From the NCBI RefSeq assembly GCF_900104775.1, contig NZ_FNSA01000003.1, positions 1,612,001 through 1,676,000 of the forward strand: DNA of 64,000 nt, written 5' to 3'. Shown piece after piece: positions 8,101 to 18,742 of the stretch (its first letter is position 1; the number at the start of each line of letters is the position of its first letter). The notes beneath the pieces were generated by a model. The model searched no databases, was not told the origin of the DNA, and was given only the letters and a program-made list of their open reading frames with translations. The position numbers and the translations under genes are program-made. The DNA is from Tsukamurella tyrosinosolvens. GTDB taxonomy: Bacteria; Actinomycetota; Actinomycetes; Mycobacteriales; Mycobacteriaceae.

Positions 8101-9720
8101 TCAGCGGGTGCGCTGCACCCGCGCCTCGTGCCAGACGGGCTCCGGCGCCTCGCGGACGGCACCGTCGGACCCGAACACCAGGAACCGGTCGAAGGACCGC
8201 GCGAACCACCGGTCGTGGGTCACCGCGAGCACCGTGCCGTCGTACGCCTCCAGCGCGTCCTGCAGCGCCTCGGCGCTCTCCAGGTCGAGGTTGTCCGTCG
8301 GCTCGTCGAGGAGCAGCGCCGTGCTCCCTGCGAACTCCAGGAGCAGCACCTGGAACCGGGCCTGCTGCCCACCGGAGAGGCTTTCGAAGCGCTGGTCCGC
8401 CTGGCCCTGCAGCTCGTACCGGCGCAGCGCCGGCATGGACCGGCCGAGGTCGGCCGCGTGCTCCTGCCGGAGGATCTCCACCAGCGTGCGGCCCTGCAGC
8501 TCCGGATGCGCGTGCGTCTGTGCGAAGTGCCCCGGCACGACGCGGGCGCCGAGCGTCGCGTCGCCGGTGTGCGCGACGTCCTCGCCCGCGAGTAGCCGCA
8601 GGAAGTGCGACTTCCCGGAGCCGTTCGAGCCCAGCACCGCGACCCGCTCGCCGTAGAAGACCTCGAGGTCGAAGGGCTGCATGAGGCCCGTGAGCTCCAG
8701 GTTCTTCGCCGTGACGGCCCGGACCCCGGTGCGGCCGCCGCGCAACCGCATCGTGATCTCCTGGCGCCGGGGCGGTTCGGGCGGGGGACCGGCCTCCTCG
8801 AACCGCCGCAGCCGCGTCTGCGCGGCCTGGTACCGCGACGCCATGCCGTCGTTGAACTTCGCCTGCTCGCGCAGCGTCAACACCAGTTTCTTCAGCTGCT
8901 GGTGCCGCTCGTCCCAGCGGCGGCGGAGCTCGTCGAACCGGGCGAAGCGCTCGTCGCGCGCGGCGTGGAAGGTCGCGAAGCCGCCGCCGTGGACCCAGGT
9001 GTCGGAGCCGCCGGGCGCGGGTTCGACGGCCACGATCCGGGTGGCCGCGCGGGACAGCAGTTCCCGGTCGTGGCTGACGAACAGCACCGTCTTCGGCGTC
9101 TGCCGCAGCTGCTCCTCGAGCCACTCCTTGCCGGGCACGTCGAGGTAGTTGTCCGGCTCGTCGAGGAGCAGGACCTCGGCGTCGCCGCGCAGCAACGCCT
9201 CCAGCGCCAGGCGCTTCTGCTCGCCGCCGGAGAGCGAGGTCAGGCCGCGCCACTGCGCCCGGTCGTAGGGGACGCCCAGTGCGGCGACGGTGCACGCGTC
9301 CCACAGGGTCTCGGCGGCGTAGCCGCCGGCGTCGCCCCAGTCGGTGAGCGCGTTCGCGTACCGCATCTGATTCGCGTCGCCGTCGTCGTCCATGAGTGCC
9401 AGCTCGACCGCGTCCAGCTCCCGCGCGGCCGCCTGCAGGCGCGGGGGCGACACCGACAGCAGCAGGTCGCGCACGGTGCGGTCGTCGCGCACCGAGCCGA
9501 TGAACTGCGGCATCACTCCCACACCGCCGCTGGAGGTCACCGCGCCGCCGTGCGGGTCCAGCTCGCCCGCCAGCAGCCGAAGGAGCGTGGTCTTGCCGGC
9601 GCCGTTGCGGCCGACGAGCGCGGCCACGGCACCGTCGCCGATCCGGAACGAGACGTCGCCGAGCAGCGCCCGCCCGTCGGGCAGGTAGTACTCCACGTGC
9701 GTCGCCTCGAGATGTCCCAT
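8101..9720 (-). CDS. ABC-F family ATP-binding protein (ribosome-associated type)
   Basis: About 539 residues from the ATG at 9720, preferred over an ATG at 9729 because AGGA lies eight bases upstream. Two ABC domains sit in one chain without membrane segments, the ABC-F layout: P-loops GRNGAGKT at 37-44 and GSNGSGKS near 363; signatures LSGGEQKRL and LSGGQQAR; Walker B LLLDEPDNYLD and LLLDEPTDNLD. A charged helical linker with RRRWDERHQQLKKL lies between them. ABC-F proteins act on the ribosome as translation factors or as protection against tunnel-binding antibiotics; which applies here cannot be told. The gene stands alone on the minus strand between clpX and valS. Confidence 0.85.
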   Translation of the reverse strand: MGHLEATHVEYYLPDGRALLGDVSFRIGDGAVAALVGRNGAGKTTLLRLLAGELDPHGGAVTSSGGVGVMPQFIGSVRDDRTVRDLLLSVSPPRLQAAARELDAVELALMDDDGDANQMRYANALTDWGDAGGYAAETLWDACTVAALGVPYDRAQWRGLTSLSGGEQKRLALEALLRGDAEVLLLDEPDNYLDVPGKEWLEEQLRQTPKTVLFVSHDRELLSRAATRIVAVEPAPGGSDTWVHGGGFATFHAARDERFARFDELRRRWDERHQQLKKLVLTLREQAKFNDGMASRYQAAQTRLRRFEEAGPPPEPPRRQEITMRLRGGRTGVRAVTAKNLELTGLMQPFDLEVFYGERVAVLGSNGSGKSHFLRLLAGEDVAHTGDATLGARVVPGHFAQTHAHPELQGRTLVEILRQEHAADLGRSMPALRRYELQGQADQRFESLSGGQQARFQVLLLEFAGSTALLLDEPTDNLDLESAEALQDALEAYDGTVLAVTHDRWFARSFDRFLVFGSDGAVREAPEPVWHEARVQRTR

Positions 9721-9830
9721 TCGTCCCATCCTGGGGGTTGAGGAAGGGGTGCGCCACCCGTTTTCCGAGTCCCGCGGCACCGTCAAAAGCCCCGAGGAAC
9801 TCGCTCGCGTGCGCTGACTAGAATCGTGGG

Positions 9831-12542
9831 GTGACTACTGAGCCGCAGAACGCCGCCCCGGCCGATCCGGGCACCGCCGCAGACCGACTTCCCGCCGCCT
9901 GGGAGCCCGGTGCGGTAGAGGCGGACATCTACCGCGGCTGGGTCGACGCGGGGTACTTCACCGCCGACAACACCTCGCCCAAGCCGGCGTTCTCCGTGGT
10001 CCTGCCGCCCCCGAACGTGACCGGCAGCCTGCACCTCGGCCACGCGCTCGACCAGACCATCACCGACGCCCTGTGCCGCCGCAAGCGGATGCAGGGCTAC
10101 GAGGTCCTGTGGCTGCCGGGCACCGACCACGCCGGCATCGCCACCCAGTCGCTCGTCGAGAAGCAGCTCGCCGCCGAGGGCACCAGCCGCCGCGAGATCG
10201 GCCGCGAGAAGTTCCTCGAGCGCGCGTGGGCGTTCAAGGAGGCCAGCCACGGCAACATCACCGGCCAGATGCGCCGCATCGGCGTGGGCGTCGACTGGTC
10301 CCGCGAACGGTTCACCATGGACGAGGGCCTGTCCCGCGCGGTGCAGACCATCTTCAAGCAGCTCTTCGATGCCGGCCTGATCTACCGCGCCGAGCGCCTG
10401 GTCAACTGGTCGCCCGTGCTGCAGACCGGCATCTCCGACCTCGAGGTCGACCACAAGGAGGTCGACGGCGAGCTGGTCTCCTTCCGCTACGGCTCCCTGA
10501 ACGACGACGAGCCGCACATCGTCTGCGCCACGACGCGACTGGAGACGATGCTCGGCGACACCGCGATCGCCGTCCACCCCGACGACGAGCGCTACCGCGC
10601 CCTCGTCGGCACCACACTGGAGCACCCCTTCCTCGACCGCCGCATCCCGGTCGTGGCCGACGACTACGTCGACCCCGAGTTCGGCTCCGGCGCGGTGAAG
10701 ATCACCCCCGCCCACGACCCGAACGACTTCGCGCTCGGCCAGCGCCACGACCTGCCGATGCCCACGGTGATGGACGAGACCGCCCACATCGTCGGCACCG
10801 GAACGCAGTTCGACGGCCTCGACCGCTTCGCCGCGCGCAAGGCGATCCGCGAGGCCCTCGCCGAGCAGGGCCGCATCGTCAAGGAGGTGCGCCCGTACCG
10901 GCACAGCGTCGGCCACAGCGAGCGCTCCGGCGAGCCGATCGAGCCGCGCCTGTCGATGCAGTGGTGGGTCAAGGTCGACCGGCTGTCGAAGGCCGCGGGC
11001 GACGCGGTCCGCAGCGGCGACACCACGATCGTCCCCGAGTCGCTGGCCCCGCGGTTCTTCGACTGGGTCGACGAGATGCACGACTGGAACATCTCCCGCC
11101 AGCTGTGGTGGGGCCACCGCATCCCCGTCTGGTACGGCCCCGCCGACGCCGAGGGCAACCGCGACGTGGTGTGCTGCGGCCCCGACGACGCGCCGCCCGC
11201 CGGCTACGAGCAGGATCCCGACGTCCTCGACACTTGGTTCAGCTCCGGGCTGTTCCCCTTCTCGACGATGGGCTGGCCCGAGCAGACCGCCGACCTGGAC
11301 AAGTTCTACCCCACGTCCACGCTGGTCACGGGCTACGACATCATCTTCTTCTGGGTCGCCCGGATGATGATGTTCGGCACCTTCCTCGGGGAGGAGCCGC
11401 ACGCGCCCGGCAAGGTCCCCTTCCACGAGATCCTGCTGCACGGCCTCGTGCGCGACGAGTTCGGCCGCAAGATGTCGAAGTCGAAGGGCAACGGCATCGA
11501 CCCGCTCGACTGGGTCGACGAGTACGGCGCCGACGCGCTGCGCTTCACCCTGGCCCGCGGCACCATCCCCGGCGCCGACCTCAACGTGGGCGCCGACGCC
11601 GCGGCCAGCAGCCGGAAGTTCGCCACCAAGCTGTTCAACGCCACCAAGCTGGCGCTGATGAACGACGCCCGGGTCGGCGAGCTGCCCGACCGCGCGGCGC
11701 TCACCGACGCCGATCGTTGGATCCTCGACCGCCTCGCCGCCGTCCAGGCCGAGGCCGACGCGGCCTTCGACGACAACGAGCTCGGCAAGGCCTGCGAGGC
11801 GCTCTACCACTTCGCCTGGGACGAGCTGTGCGACTGGTACCTCGAGGTCTCCAAGCTGCAGCTGCAGGGCGACGACGACGAGGTCGCGGAGAACACCCGC
11901 CTCGTGCTCGGGAAGGCCCTCGACGTCGTGCTGCGCATGCTGCACCCGACGATGCCCTTCGTCACCGAGGTGCTGTGGAAGGCACTCACCGGCGGCACCT
12001 CGCTGGTGATCGCCGAGTGGCCCTCGCGCGACTGGGCCCCTGCGGAGATCCCCGCCGACGGCGTCGAATCCGCCCGTCGCTTCGCCGACCTGCAACGCCT
12101 GGTCACCGAGATCCGGCGCTTCCGCAGCGATCAGCTGCTCAAGCCCGGCCAGCGGGTCGCCGCTCGGCTCACCGGCCTCGACGAGGCCGGCCTGACCTCC
12201 CTCGCGGCCGCCGCCGCGAACCTGTGCCGGCTCACCCCGCCCGAGGACGGCTTCGCCGCGACGGCGTCGCTGGAGGTCCGCCTCGTCGGCGGCACAGTGA
12301 CCGTCGAGCTGGACACGTCCGGCACCGTCGACCTGGGGGCCGAGCGGGCGCGCTTGGAGAAGGACCTCAAGGCGGCGCAGAAGGAGCTCGACGGCACGTC
12401 GGTCAAGCTGGGCAACGAGGCCTTCCTCGCGAAGGCGCCCGATGCGGTCGTCGACAAGATCCGCACGCGGCAGACCGTCGCGCAGGAGGAGGTCGAGCGC
12501 CTCACCGCCCGGATCGCGCAGCTGGGCGGGGGCGCCGCGTGA
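9831..12542 (+). CDS. valS: Valyl-tRNA synthetase
   Basis: A 903-residue class Ia synthetase from a GTG start. The HIGH motif appears as HLGH at 68-71 within [12 protein letters not shown], and KMSKSKGN is near residue 547. The editing domain lies between them ([17 protein letters not shown]). After an anticodon-binding domain the protein ends in the Val-specific coiled-coil arm ([16 protein letters not shown]). It charges tRNA-Val with valine. The stop codon overlaps the start of folC by four bases, so the two are translationally coupled. Confidence 0.97.
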   Translation: MTTEPQNAAPADPGTAADRLPAAWEPGAVEADIYRGWVDAGYFTADNTSPKPAFSVVLPPPNVTGSLHLGHALDQTITDALCRRKRMQGYEVLWLPGTDHAGIATQSLVEKQLAAEGTSRREIGREKFLERAWAFKEASHGNITGQMRRIGVGVDWSRERFTMDEGLSRAVQTIFKQLFDAGLIYRAERLVNWSPVLQTGISDLEVDHKEVDGELVSFRYGSLNDDEPHIVCATTRLETMLGDTAIAVHPDDERYRALVGTTLEHPFLDRRIPVVADDYVDPEFGSGAVKITPAHDPNDFALGQRHDLPMPTVMDETAHIVGTGTQFDGLDRFAARKAIREALAEQGRIVKEVRPYRHSVGHSERSGEPIEPRLSMQWWVKVDRLSKAAGDAVRSGDTTIVPESLAPRFFDWVDEMHDWNISRQLWWGHRIPVWYGPADAEGNRDVVCCGPDDAPPAGYEQDPDVLDTWFSSGLFPFSTMGWPEQTADLDKFYPTSTLVTGYDIIFFWVARMMMFGTFLGEEPHAPGKVPFHEILLHGLVRDEFGRKMSKSKGNGIDPLDWVDEYGADALRFTLARGTIPGADLNVGADAAASSRKFATKLFNATKLALMNDARVGELPDRAALTDADRWILDRLAAVQAEADAAFDDNELGKACEALYHFAWDELCDWYLEVSKLQLQGDDDEVAENTRLVLGKALDVVLRMLHPTMPFVTEVLWKALTGGTSLVIAEWPSRDWAPAEIPADGVESARRFADLQRLVTEIRRFRSDQLLKPGQRVAARLTGLDEAGLTSLAAAAANLCRLTPPEDGFAATASLEVRLVGGTVTVELDTSGTVDLGAERARLEKDLKAAQKELDGTSVKLGNEAFLAKAPDAVVDKIRTRQTVAQEEVERLTARIAQLGGGAA

Positions 12543-13957
12543 CGGTGCCCGCCTTCGCCGCCGACCCCGACGACCTCGCCGAGCTGGCGCAGGTCGAGGC
12601 CGAACTCGACCAGCGCTGGCCCGAGACGAAGATCGAGCCCTCGCTGACGCGCATCGCCGCGCTCATGCAGCTGCTCGGGTCGCCGCAGGACGCGTACCCG
12701 TCGATCCAGGTCGCGGGCACCAACGGCAAGTCGTCGACGGCGCGGATGATCGACTCGCTGCTGCTCGCCTTCTCGCGCCGCACGGGCCGGATCACCAGCC
12801 CGCACCTGCAGCTCGCCACGGAGCGCATCGCGATCGACGGGGCGCCGCTCACCGCCAAGCAGTACGTCGAGACCTACCGCGAGCTCGAGCCCTTCGTCGA
12901 GCTCGTCGACGCCCAGTCCGAGGCCGCCGACGGCCCGCGGATGAGCAAGTTCGAGGTACTCACCGCCATGGCCTTCGCCGCCTTCGCCGAGGCCCCCGTC
13001 GACGTCGCCGTCGTCGAGGTCGGGCTCGGCGGCACCTGGGACGCCACCAACGTGGTGACCGCCGAGGTCGCCGTCATCACCCCGATCGGTCTCGACCACG
13101 TGGAGATCCTCGGACCCGACCTGGCGTCGATCGCGGGGGAGAAGGCCGGCATCGTCAAGCGCGCGCCCGAGCGGCTCATCCCCAAGGACACCGTGATGAT
13201 CGTGGGCAAGCAGGAGCCCGCGGCCATGGACGTGCTGCTGCGCAAGGCCGTCGAGGCCGACGCGGCCGTCGCGCGCGAGGGCTCCGAGTTCGCCGTCGTC
13301 GAGCGCCGCGTCGCCGTCGGGGGACAGCAGCTCACCCTGCAGGGACTCGGAGGCGTCTACGACGACGTCTTCCTCCCGCTGCACGGCGAGCACCAGGCCA
13401 ACAACGCCGCGGTCGCCCTGGCCGCGGTCGAGGCCTTCTTCGGCGCCGGTGCCGACCAGCAGCTCGACATCGACACGGTGCGCGAGGGTTTCGCGAAGTC
13501 CGCGTCGCCGGGCCGGCTGGAGCGGGTCCGCAGTGCCCCGACGGTGCTCATCGACGCCGCGCACAACCCGCACGGCGCGCAGGCGTTGGCCCGGACCATC
13601 GAGACGGAGTTCGGCTTCCGCACCCTGATCGGCGTCGTCTCCGTGCTCGCCGACAAGGACGCCGTCGGCGTGCTGACGGCGCTCGAGCCGGTGCTCGACA
13701 CCGTCGTCGTCACCCACAACGGCTCACCCCGCGCGCTCGAGGTGGAGCGGCTCGCGGCCATCGCCGAGGAGATCTTCGGTGAGGACCGCGTGGTCACCTC
13801 GCCCACCATGGTCGACGCGGTGGAGACCGCCGTCGCGCTCGCCGACCAGGAGTCGGACGACGAGGACGGCCCCGCCTCGGGCGTCGGAGTCCTCATCACC
13901 GGTTCCGTGGTCACCGCGGGCGCCGCGCGCTCGCTGTTCGGAAAGGAACCCCAGTGA
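12539..13957 (+). CDS. folC: Folylpolyglutamate / dihydrofolate synthase
   Basis: The GTG at 12539 overlaps the valS stop (GTGA), giving 472 residues. An upstream extension of the same frame runs through valS and is not coding. The Mur-ligase-like ATP loop VAGTNGKSS is at 58-66, followed by [40 protein letters not shown] with AGEKAGIVK, and [11 protein letters not shown]. FolC adds glutamates to folates and makes dihydrofolate from dihydropteroate. An Asp/Glu-rich insertion lies near the C-terminus (QESDDEDGP). DUF4233 follows with a four-base overlap. Confidence 0.96.
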   Translation: MTVPAFAADPDDLAELAQVEAELDQRWPETKIEPSLTRIAALMQLLGSPQDAYPSIQVAGTNGKSSTARMIDSLLLAFSRRTGRITSPHLQLATERIAIDGAPLTAKQYVETYRELEPFVELVDAQSEAADGPRMSKFEVLTAMAFAAFAEAPVDVAVVEVGLGGTWDATNVVTAEVAVITPIGLDHVEILGPDLASIAGEKAGIVKRAPERLIPKDTVMIVGKQEPAAMDVLLRKAVEADAAVAREGSEFAVVERRVAVGGQQLTLQGLGGVYDDVFLPLHGEHQANNAAVALAAVEAFFGAGADQQLDIDTVREGFAKSASPGRLERVRSAPTVLIDAAHNPHGAQALARTIETEFGFRTLIGVVSVLADKDAVGVLTALEPVLDTVVVTHNGSPRALEVERLAAIAEEIFGEDRVVTSPTMVDAVETAVALADQESDDEDGPASGVGVLITGSVVTAGAARSLFGKEPQ

Positions 13958-14355
13958 CCGAGCCCCAGCGGTTCACCCCGCCGCCCAAGGATCCGTGGAA
14001 GAGCTTCCGCGGCATCCTCTCCGGCACCCTGATCCTCGAGATGATCGTCATCCTGCTGGCGCTGCCCGTCGTGGTCCGGCTCTCGCCCGGCCTGTCCTGG
14101 CTCAAGATCGCGTACGTCCTCATCCTCGCGGCCTTGATGTTCGCCGGCTGCATGGTCGTCAAGAAGCCCTGGGCCATCCCCGCCTTCCTCGCGCTGCAGG
14201 TCGCCGTCATCGCCGGCTTCGTCGTGCACTGGGGGATCGGCGCCGTGGGAGTCGTCTTCGGCATCGTCTGGGCGTACATCGCCTACATCGAGCGCGACGT
14301 GAAACAGCGCATGGCCGAGGGCCGCCTACCGGGGCAGGAGCCGATCACCGAGTGA
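13954..14355 (+). CDS. DUF4233 membrane protein
   Basis: A 133-residue protein with four hydrophobic segments after a short Pro/Lys-rich cytoplasmic start ([13 protein letters not shown]). The opening segment [17 protein letters not shown] is typical of DUF4233, a family found between folC and ndk in mycobacteria and relatives. The function is unknown. The GTG start overlaps the folC stop by four bases and ndk starts 19 bp downstream, so it is embedded in the valS-folC-ndk transcript. Confidence 0.85.
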   Translation: MTEPQRFTPPPKDPWKSFRGILSGTLILEMIVILLALPVVVRLSPGLSWLKIAYVLILAALMFAGCMVVKKPWAIPAFLALQVAVIAGFVVHWGIGAVGVVFGIVWAYIAYIERDVKQRMAEGRLPGQEPITE

Positions 14356-14374
14356 GGCCCGTTACGCTGTTGCC

Positions 14375-14788
14375 GTGACTGAGCGGACTCTGATTCTCAT
14401 CAAGCCCGACGGCGTGCGGCGCGGCCTCTCCGGGGAGATCCTGGCGCGCATCGAGCGGAAGGGCTTCACCATCGCGGCCCTCGAGCTCAAGCACGTCTCG
14501 ACCGAGGTGGCCGAGGGCCACTACGCCGAGCACAAGGAGAAGCCCTTCTTCGGCTCCCTGCTCGAGTTCATCACCTCCGGGCCGGTCGTGGCCGCGGTGC
14601 TGGAGGGCCCGCGCGCGATCGCCGCGTTCCGCCAGCTCGCCGGCGGCACCGACCCGGTGGAGAAGGCCGTGCCCGGCACTATCCGCGGCGACTTCGGCCT
14701 CGAGACTCAGGAGAACCTGGTGCACGGCTCCGACTCGCCCGAGTCCGCCGCGCGCGAGATCGCCCTCTGGTTCCCCGGTCTCGCCTGA
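14375..14788 (+). CDS. ndk: Nucleoside diphosphate kinase
   Basis: A 137-residue enzyme that transfers the gamma-phosphate between NTPs and NDPs through a phosphohistidine. It opens with [13 protein letters not shown], and the catalytic His117 sits in the conserved [16 protein letters not shown] string. The length and the [15 protein letters not shown] segment are standard for bacterial Ndk. It starts at GTG 14375 and closes the valS-folC-DUF4233-ndk operon, with a hairpin terminator 32 bp downstream. Confidence 0.97.
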   Translation: MTERTLILIKPDGVRRGLSGEILARIERKGFTIAALELKHVSTEVAEGHYAEHKEKPFFGSLLEFITSGPVVAAVLEGPRAIAAFRQLAGGTDPVEKAVPGTIRGDFGLETQENLVHGSDSPESAAREIALWFPGLA

Positions 14789-14820
14789 CCTGCCAGTACC
14801 TGTTTCACACCCCTGTTCCC

Positions 14821-14865
14821 CGGGCCCGCCCCGCGCGACATCGCGCGGCGCGGGCCCGATACTTT
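14821..14865 (+). terminator. Terminator after ndk
   Basis: An interrupted long stem: outer CGGGCCCG at 14821-14828 pairs with 14851-14858, a two-base bulge lies on each side, and the inner arms CCGCGCGA and TCGCGCGG form the tip. It is followed by ATACTTTTCC, giving a short U-run. Confidence 0.75.
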
Positions 14866-15108
14866 TCCGCACTGCCTGTGGCGTGTGGGATACTGACGTC
14901 GGACGCACGTCGGCGCGCGCAACCGCGCAGCGCCGACCGGCCCGGCTGGCTCACAGATCGTCGAACCAGCGTGCGCCACGCACGAGACACGTGCAGACCT
15001 TGACAAACGTGGGGCGGTAGGAGAATTCCTTCGCCCGCACCACACGACACGCCCCCGCGTGGCCGCGACCAGCAGTGATCGCGCCCGGGGGTCGGTAGGA
15101 GATATTGA
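14866..15108 (+). promoter_or_regulatory. Long leader region of rne
   Basis: No gene is seen in the 320 bp between ndk and rne. After the ndk terminator the region contains GGGATACTGAC near 14887 as a possible -10 element and a consensus-like TTGACA at 15000-15005. It also holds two copies of CGGTAGGAGA, at 15015-15024 and 15093-15102; the second is the rne ribosome-binding site. Mycobacterial rne genes have long 5' UTRs through which RNase E may control its own message, so a structured leader is expected (inference). Confidence 0.45.
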
Positions 15109-18100
15109 GTGGCCGACAACACGTCGCCGGAAGAACAGAACAACGAAGCTCGGGAGGAGTTCCCGCAGAAGCTGCGCGTCCACGCGCTGGCGCGTCTGCT
15201 GGGCCTCACCAGCAAAGAGGTGCTCGCGCACCTCGGCGAGCTGGGCTTCGTCGCGCGCAGTGCGCACTCGAGCATCGACCGCAGCGCCGCCGAGCGCGTG
15301 CGTGATCGCATCGCCGAGTCGGCGGACTCCACGACTGCGGAGACCGCGACGCCGGCGGCCGAGGAGGCCGACGCGGCCGTCGAGGCTCCCGCCGAGCAGC
15401 CCGCTCCGGCCGAGCAGCCGGCTCCGGCGGAGAAGCCCGCTCCCGAGAGCACGCCGTCGCTGTTCTCGGCGGCCGCTGTCGCCGAGCCCGTCATCGAGCA
15501 GGCACCGTCGAACTTCGACGCGAACGTGCCGCTGTTCCTGCAGCCCGAGGCCGAGCAGGCGCCGCGCAAGGCGCGCGCCGCGAAGAAGACCGCCGAGCCG
15601 GCACCGGAGACCGAGACCGAGGCCGTCGCGGCTCCCGCGACCGATGCTCCGGCCGAGGCCGAGGCCGAGGCCGAGCCCGAGTCCGCGACGGCCGATGCGG
15701 CACCGTCGACCGACCAGAACGGCGACGATGAGGCGGGCGGCAACCGGCGCCGCCGCCGCGGGCGTCGCGGACGCGGCCGGGGCCGCGGCGAGAACGCCGA
15801 CGAGCAGGACGGGCAGGAGCAGAGCGAGGGCGACAAGGCCGCCGAGGCCGAAGCGCCCGCGCAGGACGAGACCCCGCAGGGCGGCGGCGAGAAGGCCGAC
15901 GGCGACAAAGCAGACGAGGCCTCCTCGGACGATGCGGACGGGGACGACGTCGAGGACGTCACCGACGGTGGCTCGCGCCGCCGTCGTCGCCGCCGTCGCC
16001 GTCGCGGCACGGGGGAGGACGGCGCCGAGGCCGCCTCGACCGACGACCCGCCGAACACCGTCGTGCACGAGCGCGAGCCGCGGCAGCGCACGCGCCGCGA
16101 CGAGGTGCGCGGCATCAGCGGCTCGACCCGCCTCGAGGCCAAGCGCCAGCGCCGCCGCGACGGCCGCGACACCGTGCGCCGCCGCCCGCCGATCCTCACC
16201 GAGTCGGAGTTCCTCGCCCGCCGCGAATCCGTCGACCGCGTGATGGTCGTGCGCGAGCGCACCGGCGTCGGCCCGTCGGAGGGCCAGGACGGCCACACCG
16301 TCCCGCATCCGCAGGACTACACCCAGGTCGCCGTCCTCGAGGACGGCGTGCTGGTGGAGCACTTCGTCACCTCGTCGAGCTCGGCGTCGATGGTCGGCAA
16401 CATCTACCTGGGGCGCGTGCAGAACGTGCTGCCCTCGATGGAGGCGGCCTTCGTCGACATCGGCCGCGGCCGCAACGGCGTGCTGTACGCCGGCGAGGTC
16501 AACTGGGACGCCGCCGGCCTGGACGGCAACGCCCGCAAGATCGAGCAGGCCCTCAAGCCCGGCGATCAGGTACTGGTGCAGGTGTCCAAGGACCCGGTGG
16601 GTCACAAGGGCGCCCGTCTCACCACGCAGATCTCGCTCGCGGGCCGCTTCCTCGTCTACGTGCCCGGCGGCGGCTCCGCGGGCATCTCGCGCAAGCTGCC
16701 CGACACCGAGCGCAAGCGCCTCAAGGAGATCCTCAAGGAGATCGTCCCGGCCGATGCCGGCGTGATCATCCGCACCGCCTCCGAGGGCGTCAGCGCCGAG
16801 GAGCTCGCGGGCGACGTCGCGCGGCTGCAGGCCCAGTGGGCCGAGATCGAGGAGGCCTCCTCGCAGAAGGGCGTCAAGGCGCTCTACGAGGAGCCCGATC
16901 TCCTGGTCAAGGTCGTGCGCGATCTGTTCAACGAGGACTTCAGCAAGCTCGTCATCGAGGGCGGCCGCGCCTGGGACACCGTGGAGAAGTACGTCTCCAC
17001 CGTCGCGCCCGACCTGCTGCCCCGCGTCGAGAAGTTCGAGAAGGCCCACGCCGACGCGCCGGACGTCTTCGCGACCTACCGCATCGACGAGCAGCTCGCC
17101 AAGGCGATGGACCGCAAGGTCTGGCTGCCGTCGGGCGGCACGCTGGTCATCGACCGCACCGAGGCCATGACGGTCGTCGACGTCAACACCGGCAAGTTCA
17201 CCGGTGCCGGCGGCAACCTCGAGGAGACCGTCACCCGGAACAACCTCGAGGCGGCGGAGGAGATCGTGCGGCAGATGCGCCTGCGCGACATCGGCGGCAT
17301 GATCGTCGTCGACTTCATCGACATGGTCCTCGAGTCCAACCGCGACCTCGTGCTGCGCCGCCTCACCGAGGCGCTCGGCCGCGATCGCACGCGCCATCAG
17401 GTCTCCGAGGTCACCTCGCTCGGTCTGGTCCAGATGACCCGCAAGCGGATCGGCACCGGCCTCGTCGAGGCCTTCTCCACGCCGTGCCAGGCTTGCTCGG
17501 GCCGGGGCATCATCGTCCACGACGCGCCCGTCGAGTCGTCGGGCGGCAGCGAGGACGGCGGCCGCTCCGGCGACAAGTCGGAGGGCTCGGGCCGCAAGAA
17601 GCGCAAGCGCACCAAGTCCGACGGTGCCGCCCAGGCCCCGTCGGCCCCGCCCGCCGCGCCCGCCAAGGAGCCCGCGGTGCACAAGGGGGAGCACCCGATG
17701 TTCCGCGCGATGGCCGCGCACCACGACGAGGACGCGCCCGAGGGCGCCGGTGCTCCCGAGGCACAGGTCTCCGAGGCACCGGCCGAGGGCGCGACCGCCG
17801 AGCGGTCCGCCGTCGAGCAGGTCGTCGAGGCCGTCGCGGAGACTCCCGCGGCGGAGGCCCCCAAGGCTGCGGCAGAGGCGCCCACGGCTCCGGCGGCGGA
17901 GGCCCCGGCGAAGGCCGCGGAGGTCCCGGCGGAGGCCGCGCGTGTCGAGGCCGAGAAGCCGGCCGAGGCGGCGGCACCGTCGGCGCCCCGGCGTCGGCGG
18001 GTGGCCCGCAAGGCGCCGACCACCACATCGGCCGCACCGCAGACGATCGTCGTCGACATCGCGGCCCCCGCGCCCGACGCCCCGGCGGTCTCCACGCCGG

Positions 18101-18237
18101 CGGCCGACGGTGCCGGTGCTTCGGTGGCGGAGCCCGCGCGCAAGCGGGCCCGTCGACGGGCCGCCGCCCGCCCCGCGGGTCCCGCGGCGGGTGGGCCCGA
18201 GAGTGACGGTGCCGACAAGGCGGACCAGCCGGTTTGA
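15109..18237 (+). CDS. rne: Ribonuclease E/G, RNA degradosome endonuclease
   Basis: A 1042-residue protein from the GTG at 15109, with AGGAG seven bases upstream. It starts with an IF2_N-like module (KLRVHALARLLGLTSKEVLA). A 270-residue Ala/Glu/Pro-rich tract with Arg-rich patches follows ([15 protein letters not shown]). The catalytic core has an S1 domain near 425-500 (VGNIYLGRVQNVLPSMEAAF), the Mg-binding DVNTGKFTG near 690 and IGGMIVVDFIDM, and the zinc-link CQAC near 793-796. The C-terminal 240 residues are again low-complexity Ala/Pro/Glu. It cleaves single-stranded RNA in mRNA decay and rRNA maturation. Disordered tails on both sides of the core are the actinobacterial arrangement. Confidence 0.96.
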   Translation: MADNTSPEEQNNEAREEFPQKLRVHALARLLGLTSKEVLAHLGELGFVARSAHSSIDRSAAERVRDRIAESADSTTAETATPAAEEADAAVEAPAEQPAPAEQPAPAEKPAPESTPSLFSAAAVAEPVIEQAPSNFDANVPLFLQPEAEQAPRKARAAKKTAEPAPETETEAVAAPATDAPAEAEAEAEPESATADAAPSTDQNGDDEAGGNRRRRRGRRGRGRGRGENADEQDGQEQSEGDKAAEAEAPAQDETPQGGGEKADGDKADEASSDDADGDDVEDVTDGGSRRRRRRRRRRGTGEDGAEAASTDDPPNTVVHEREPRQRTRRDEVRGISGSTRLEAKRQRRRDGRDTVRRRPPILTESEFLARRESVDRVMVVRERTGVGPSEGQDGHTVPHPQDYTQVAVLEDGVLVEHFVTSSSSASMVGNIYLGRVQNVLPSMEAAFVDIGRGRNGVLYAGEVNWDAAGLDGNARKIEQALKPGDQVLVQVSKDPVGHKGARLTTQISLAGRFLVYVPGGGSAGISRKLPDTERKRLKEILKEIVPADAGVIIRTASEGVSAEELAGDVARLQAQWAEIEEASSQKGVKALYEEPDLLVKVVRDLFNEDFSKLVIEGGRAWDTVEKYVSTVAPDLLPRVEKFEKAHADAPDVFATYRIDEQLAKAMDRKVWLPSGGTLVIDRTEAMTVVDVNTGKFTGAGGNLEETVTRNNLEAAEEIVRQMRLRDIGGMIVVDFIDMVLESNRDLVLRRLTEALGRDRTRHQVSEVTSLGLVQMTRKRIGTGLVEAFSTPCQACSGRGIIVHDAPVESSGGSEDGGRSGDKSEGSGRKKRKRTKSDGAAQAPSAPPAAPAKEPAVHKGEHPMFRAMAAHHDEDAPEGAGAPEAQVSEAPAEGATAERSAVEQVVEAVAETPAAEAPKAAAEAPTAPAAEAPAKAAEVPAEAARVEAEKPAEAAAPSAPRRRRVARKAPTTTSAAPQTIVVDIAAPAPDAPAVSTPAADGAGASVAEPARKRARRRAAARPAGPAAGGPESDGADKADQPV

Positions 18238-18384
18238 CCCTGTCGCCGGCCGTCCCGTAACCTGGGAAGGTCGCTTTTCCGGCGGCGCGCTCGTGCGTGC
18301 GTGTTCCGGAGTACCCGCGTGATACGAGCCGCGCACCTGGCGCGCGCTGAACTACGAGATGTGTAAGAAGAGGTAAGTCCGAAG

Positions 18385-18696
18385 ATGGCCACGTATGCGA
18401 TCGTCAAGACCGGCGGCAAGCAGTACAAGGTCGCCGTCGGCGACCTGGTGAAGGTCGAGAAGATCGACGGTGAGGTCGGCAGCAGCGTTTCGCTGCCCGT
18501 CGCTCTGGTCGTCGACGGCGCCAACCTCACCACCGACGCCGCGGCGCTGGAGAAGATCTCCGTGACCGGCGAGGTCGTGGATCAGGTCAAGGGCCCGAAG
18601 ATCCGGATCCACAAGTTCAAGAACAAGACCGGCTACCACAAGCGTCAGGGCCACCGGCAGAAGCTGACGGTCGTCAAGGTGACCGCGATCGCCTGA
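18385..18696 (+). CDS. rplU: 50S ribosomal protein L21 (bL21)
   Basis: A 103-residue protein starting [16 protein letters not shown], with the C-terminal signature [21 protein letters not shown]. It binds 23S rRNA in the large subunit. A ribosome-binding AAGAGG lies about 11 bases before the ATG. rpmA follows 46 bp later, the near-universal rplU-rpmA-obgE order. The 147 bp leader after rne has no evident terminator, so partial cotranscription with rne is possible. Confidence 0.98.
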   Translation: MATYAIVKTGGKQYKVAVGDLVKVEKIDGEVGSSVSLPVALVVDGANLTTDAAALEKISVTGEVVDQVKGPKIRIHKFKNKTGYHKRQGHRQKLTVVKVTAIA

Positions 18697-18742
18697 CCGG
18701 CGAACCCAGACAACGAACACCTTTTAGTACAGGAGTAGCCAG

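Noticed and set aside
10073-12538. Apparent large extension upstream of folC through valS
   Set aside because: Arg/Pro-rich nonsense in the wrong frame of valS; the FolC similarity begins after the GTG at 12539.
15340-16020. Repetitive Ala/Glu/Pro DNA in rne considered as a repeat array
   Set aside because: Units are irregular and in frame; it is a disordered protein segment, not a CRISPR or tandem DNA array.
14707-18336. 1200-codon open frame antisense to rne
   Set aside because: Arises from the low-complexity Ala/Glu/Arg coding of rne; no family motifs and no ribosome site.
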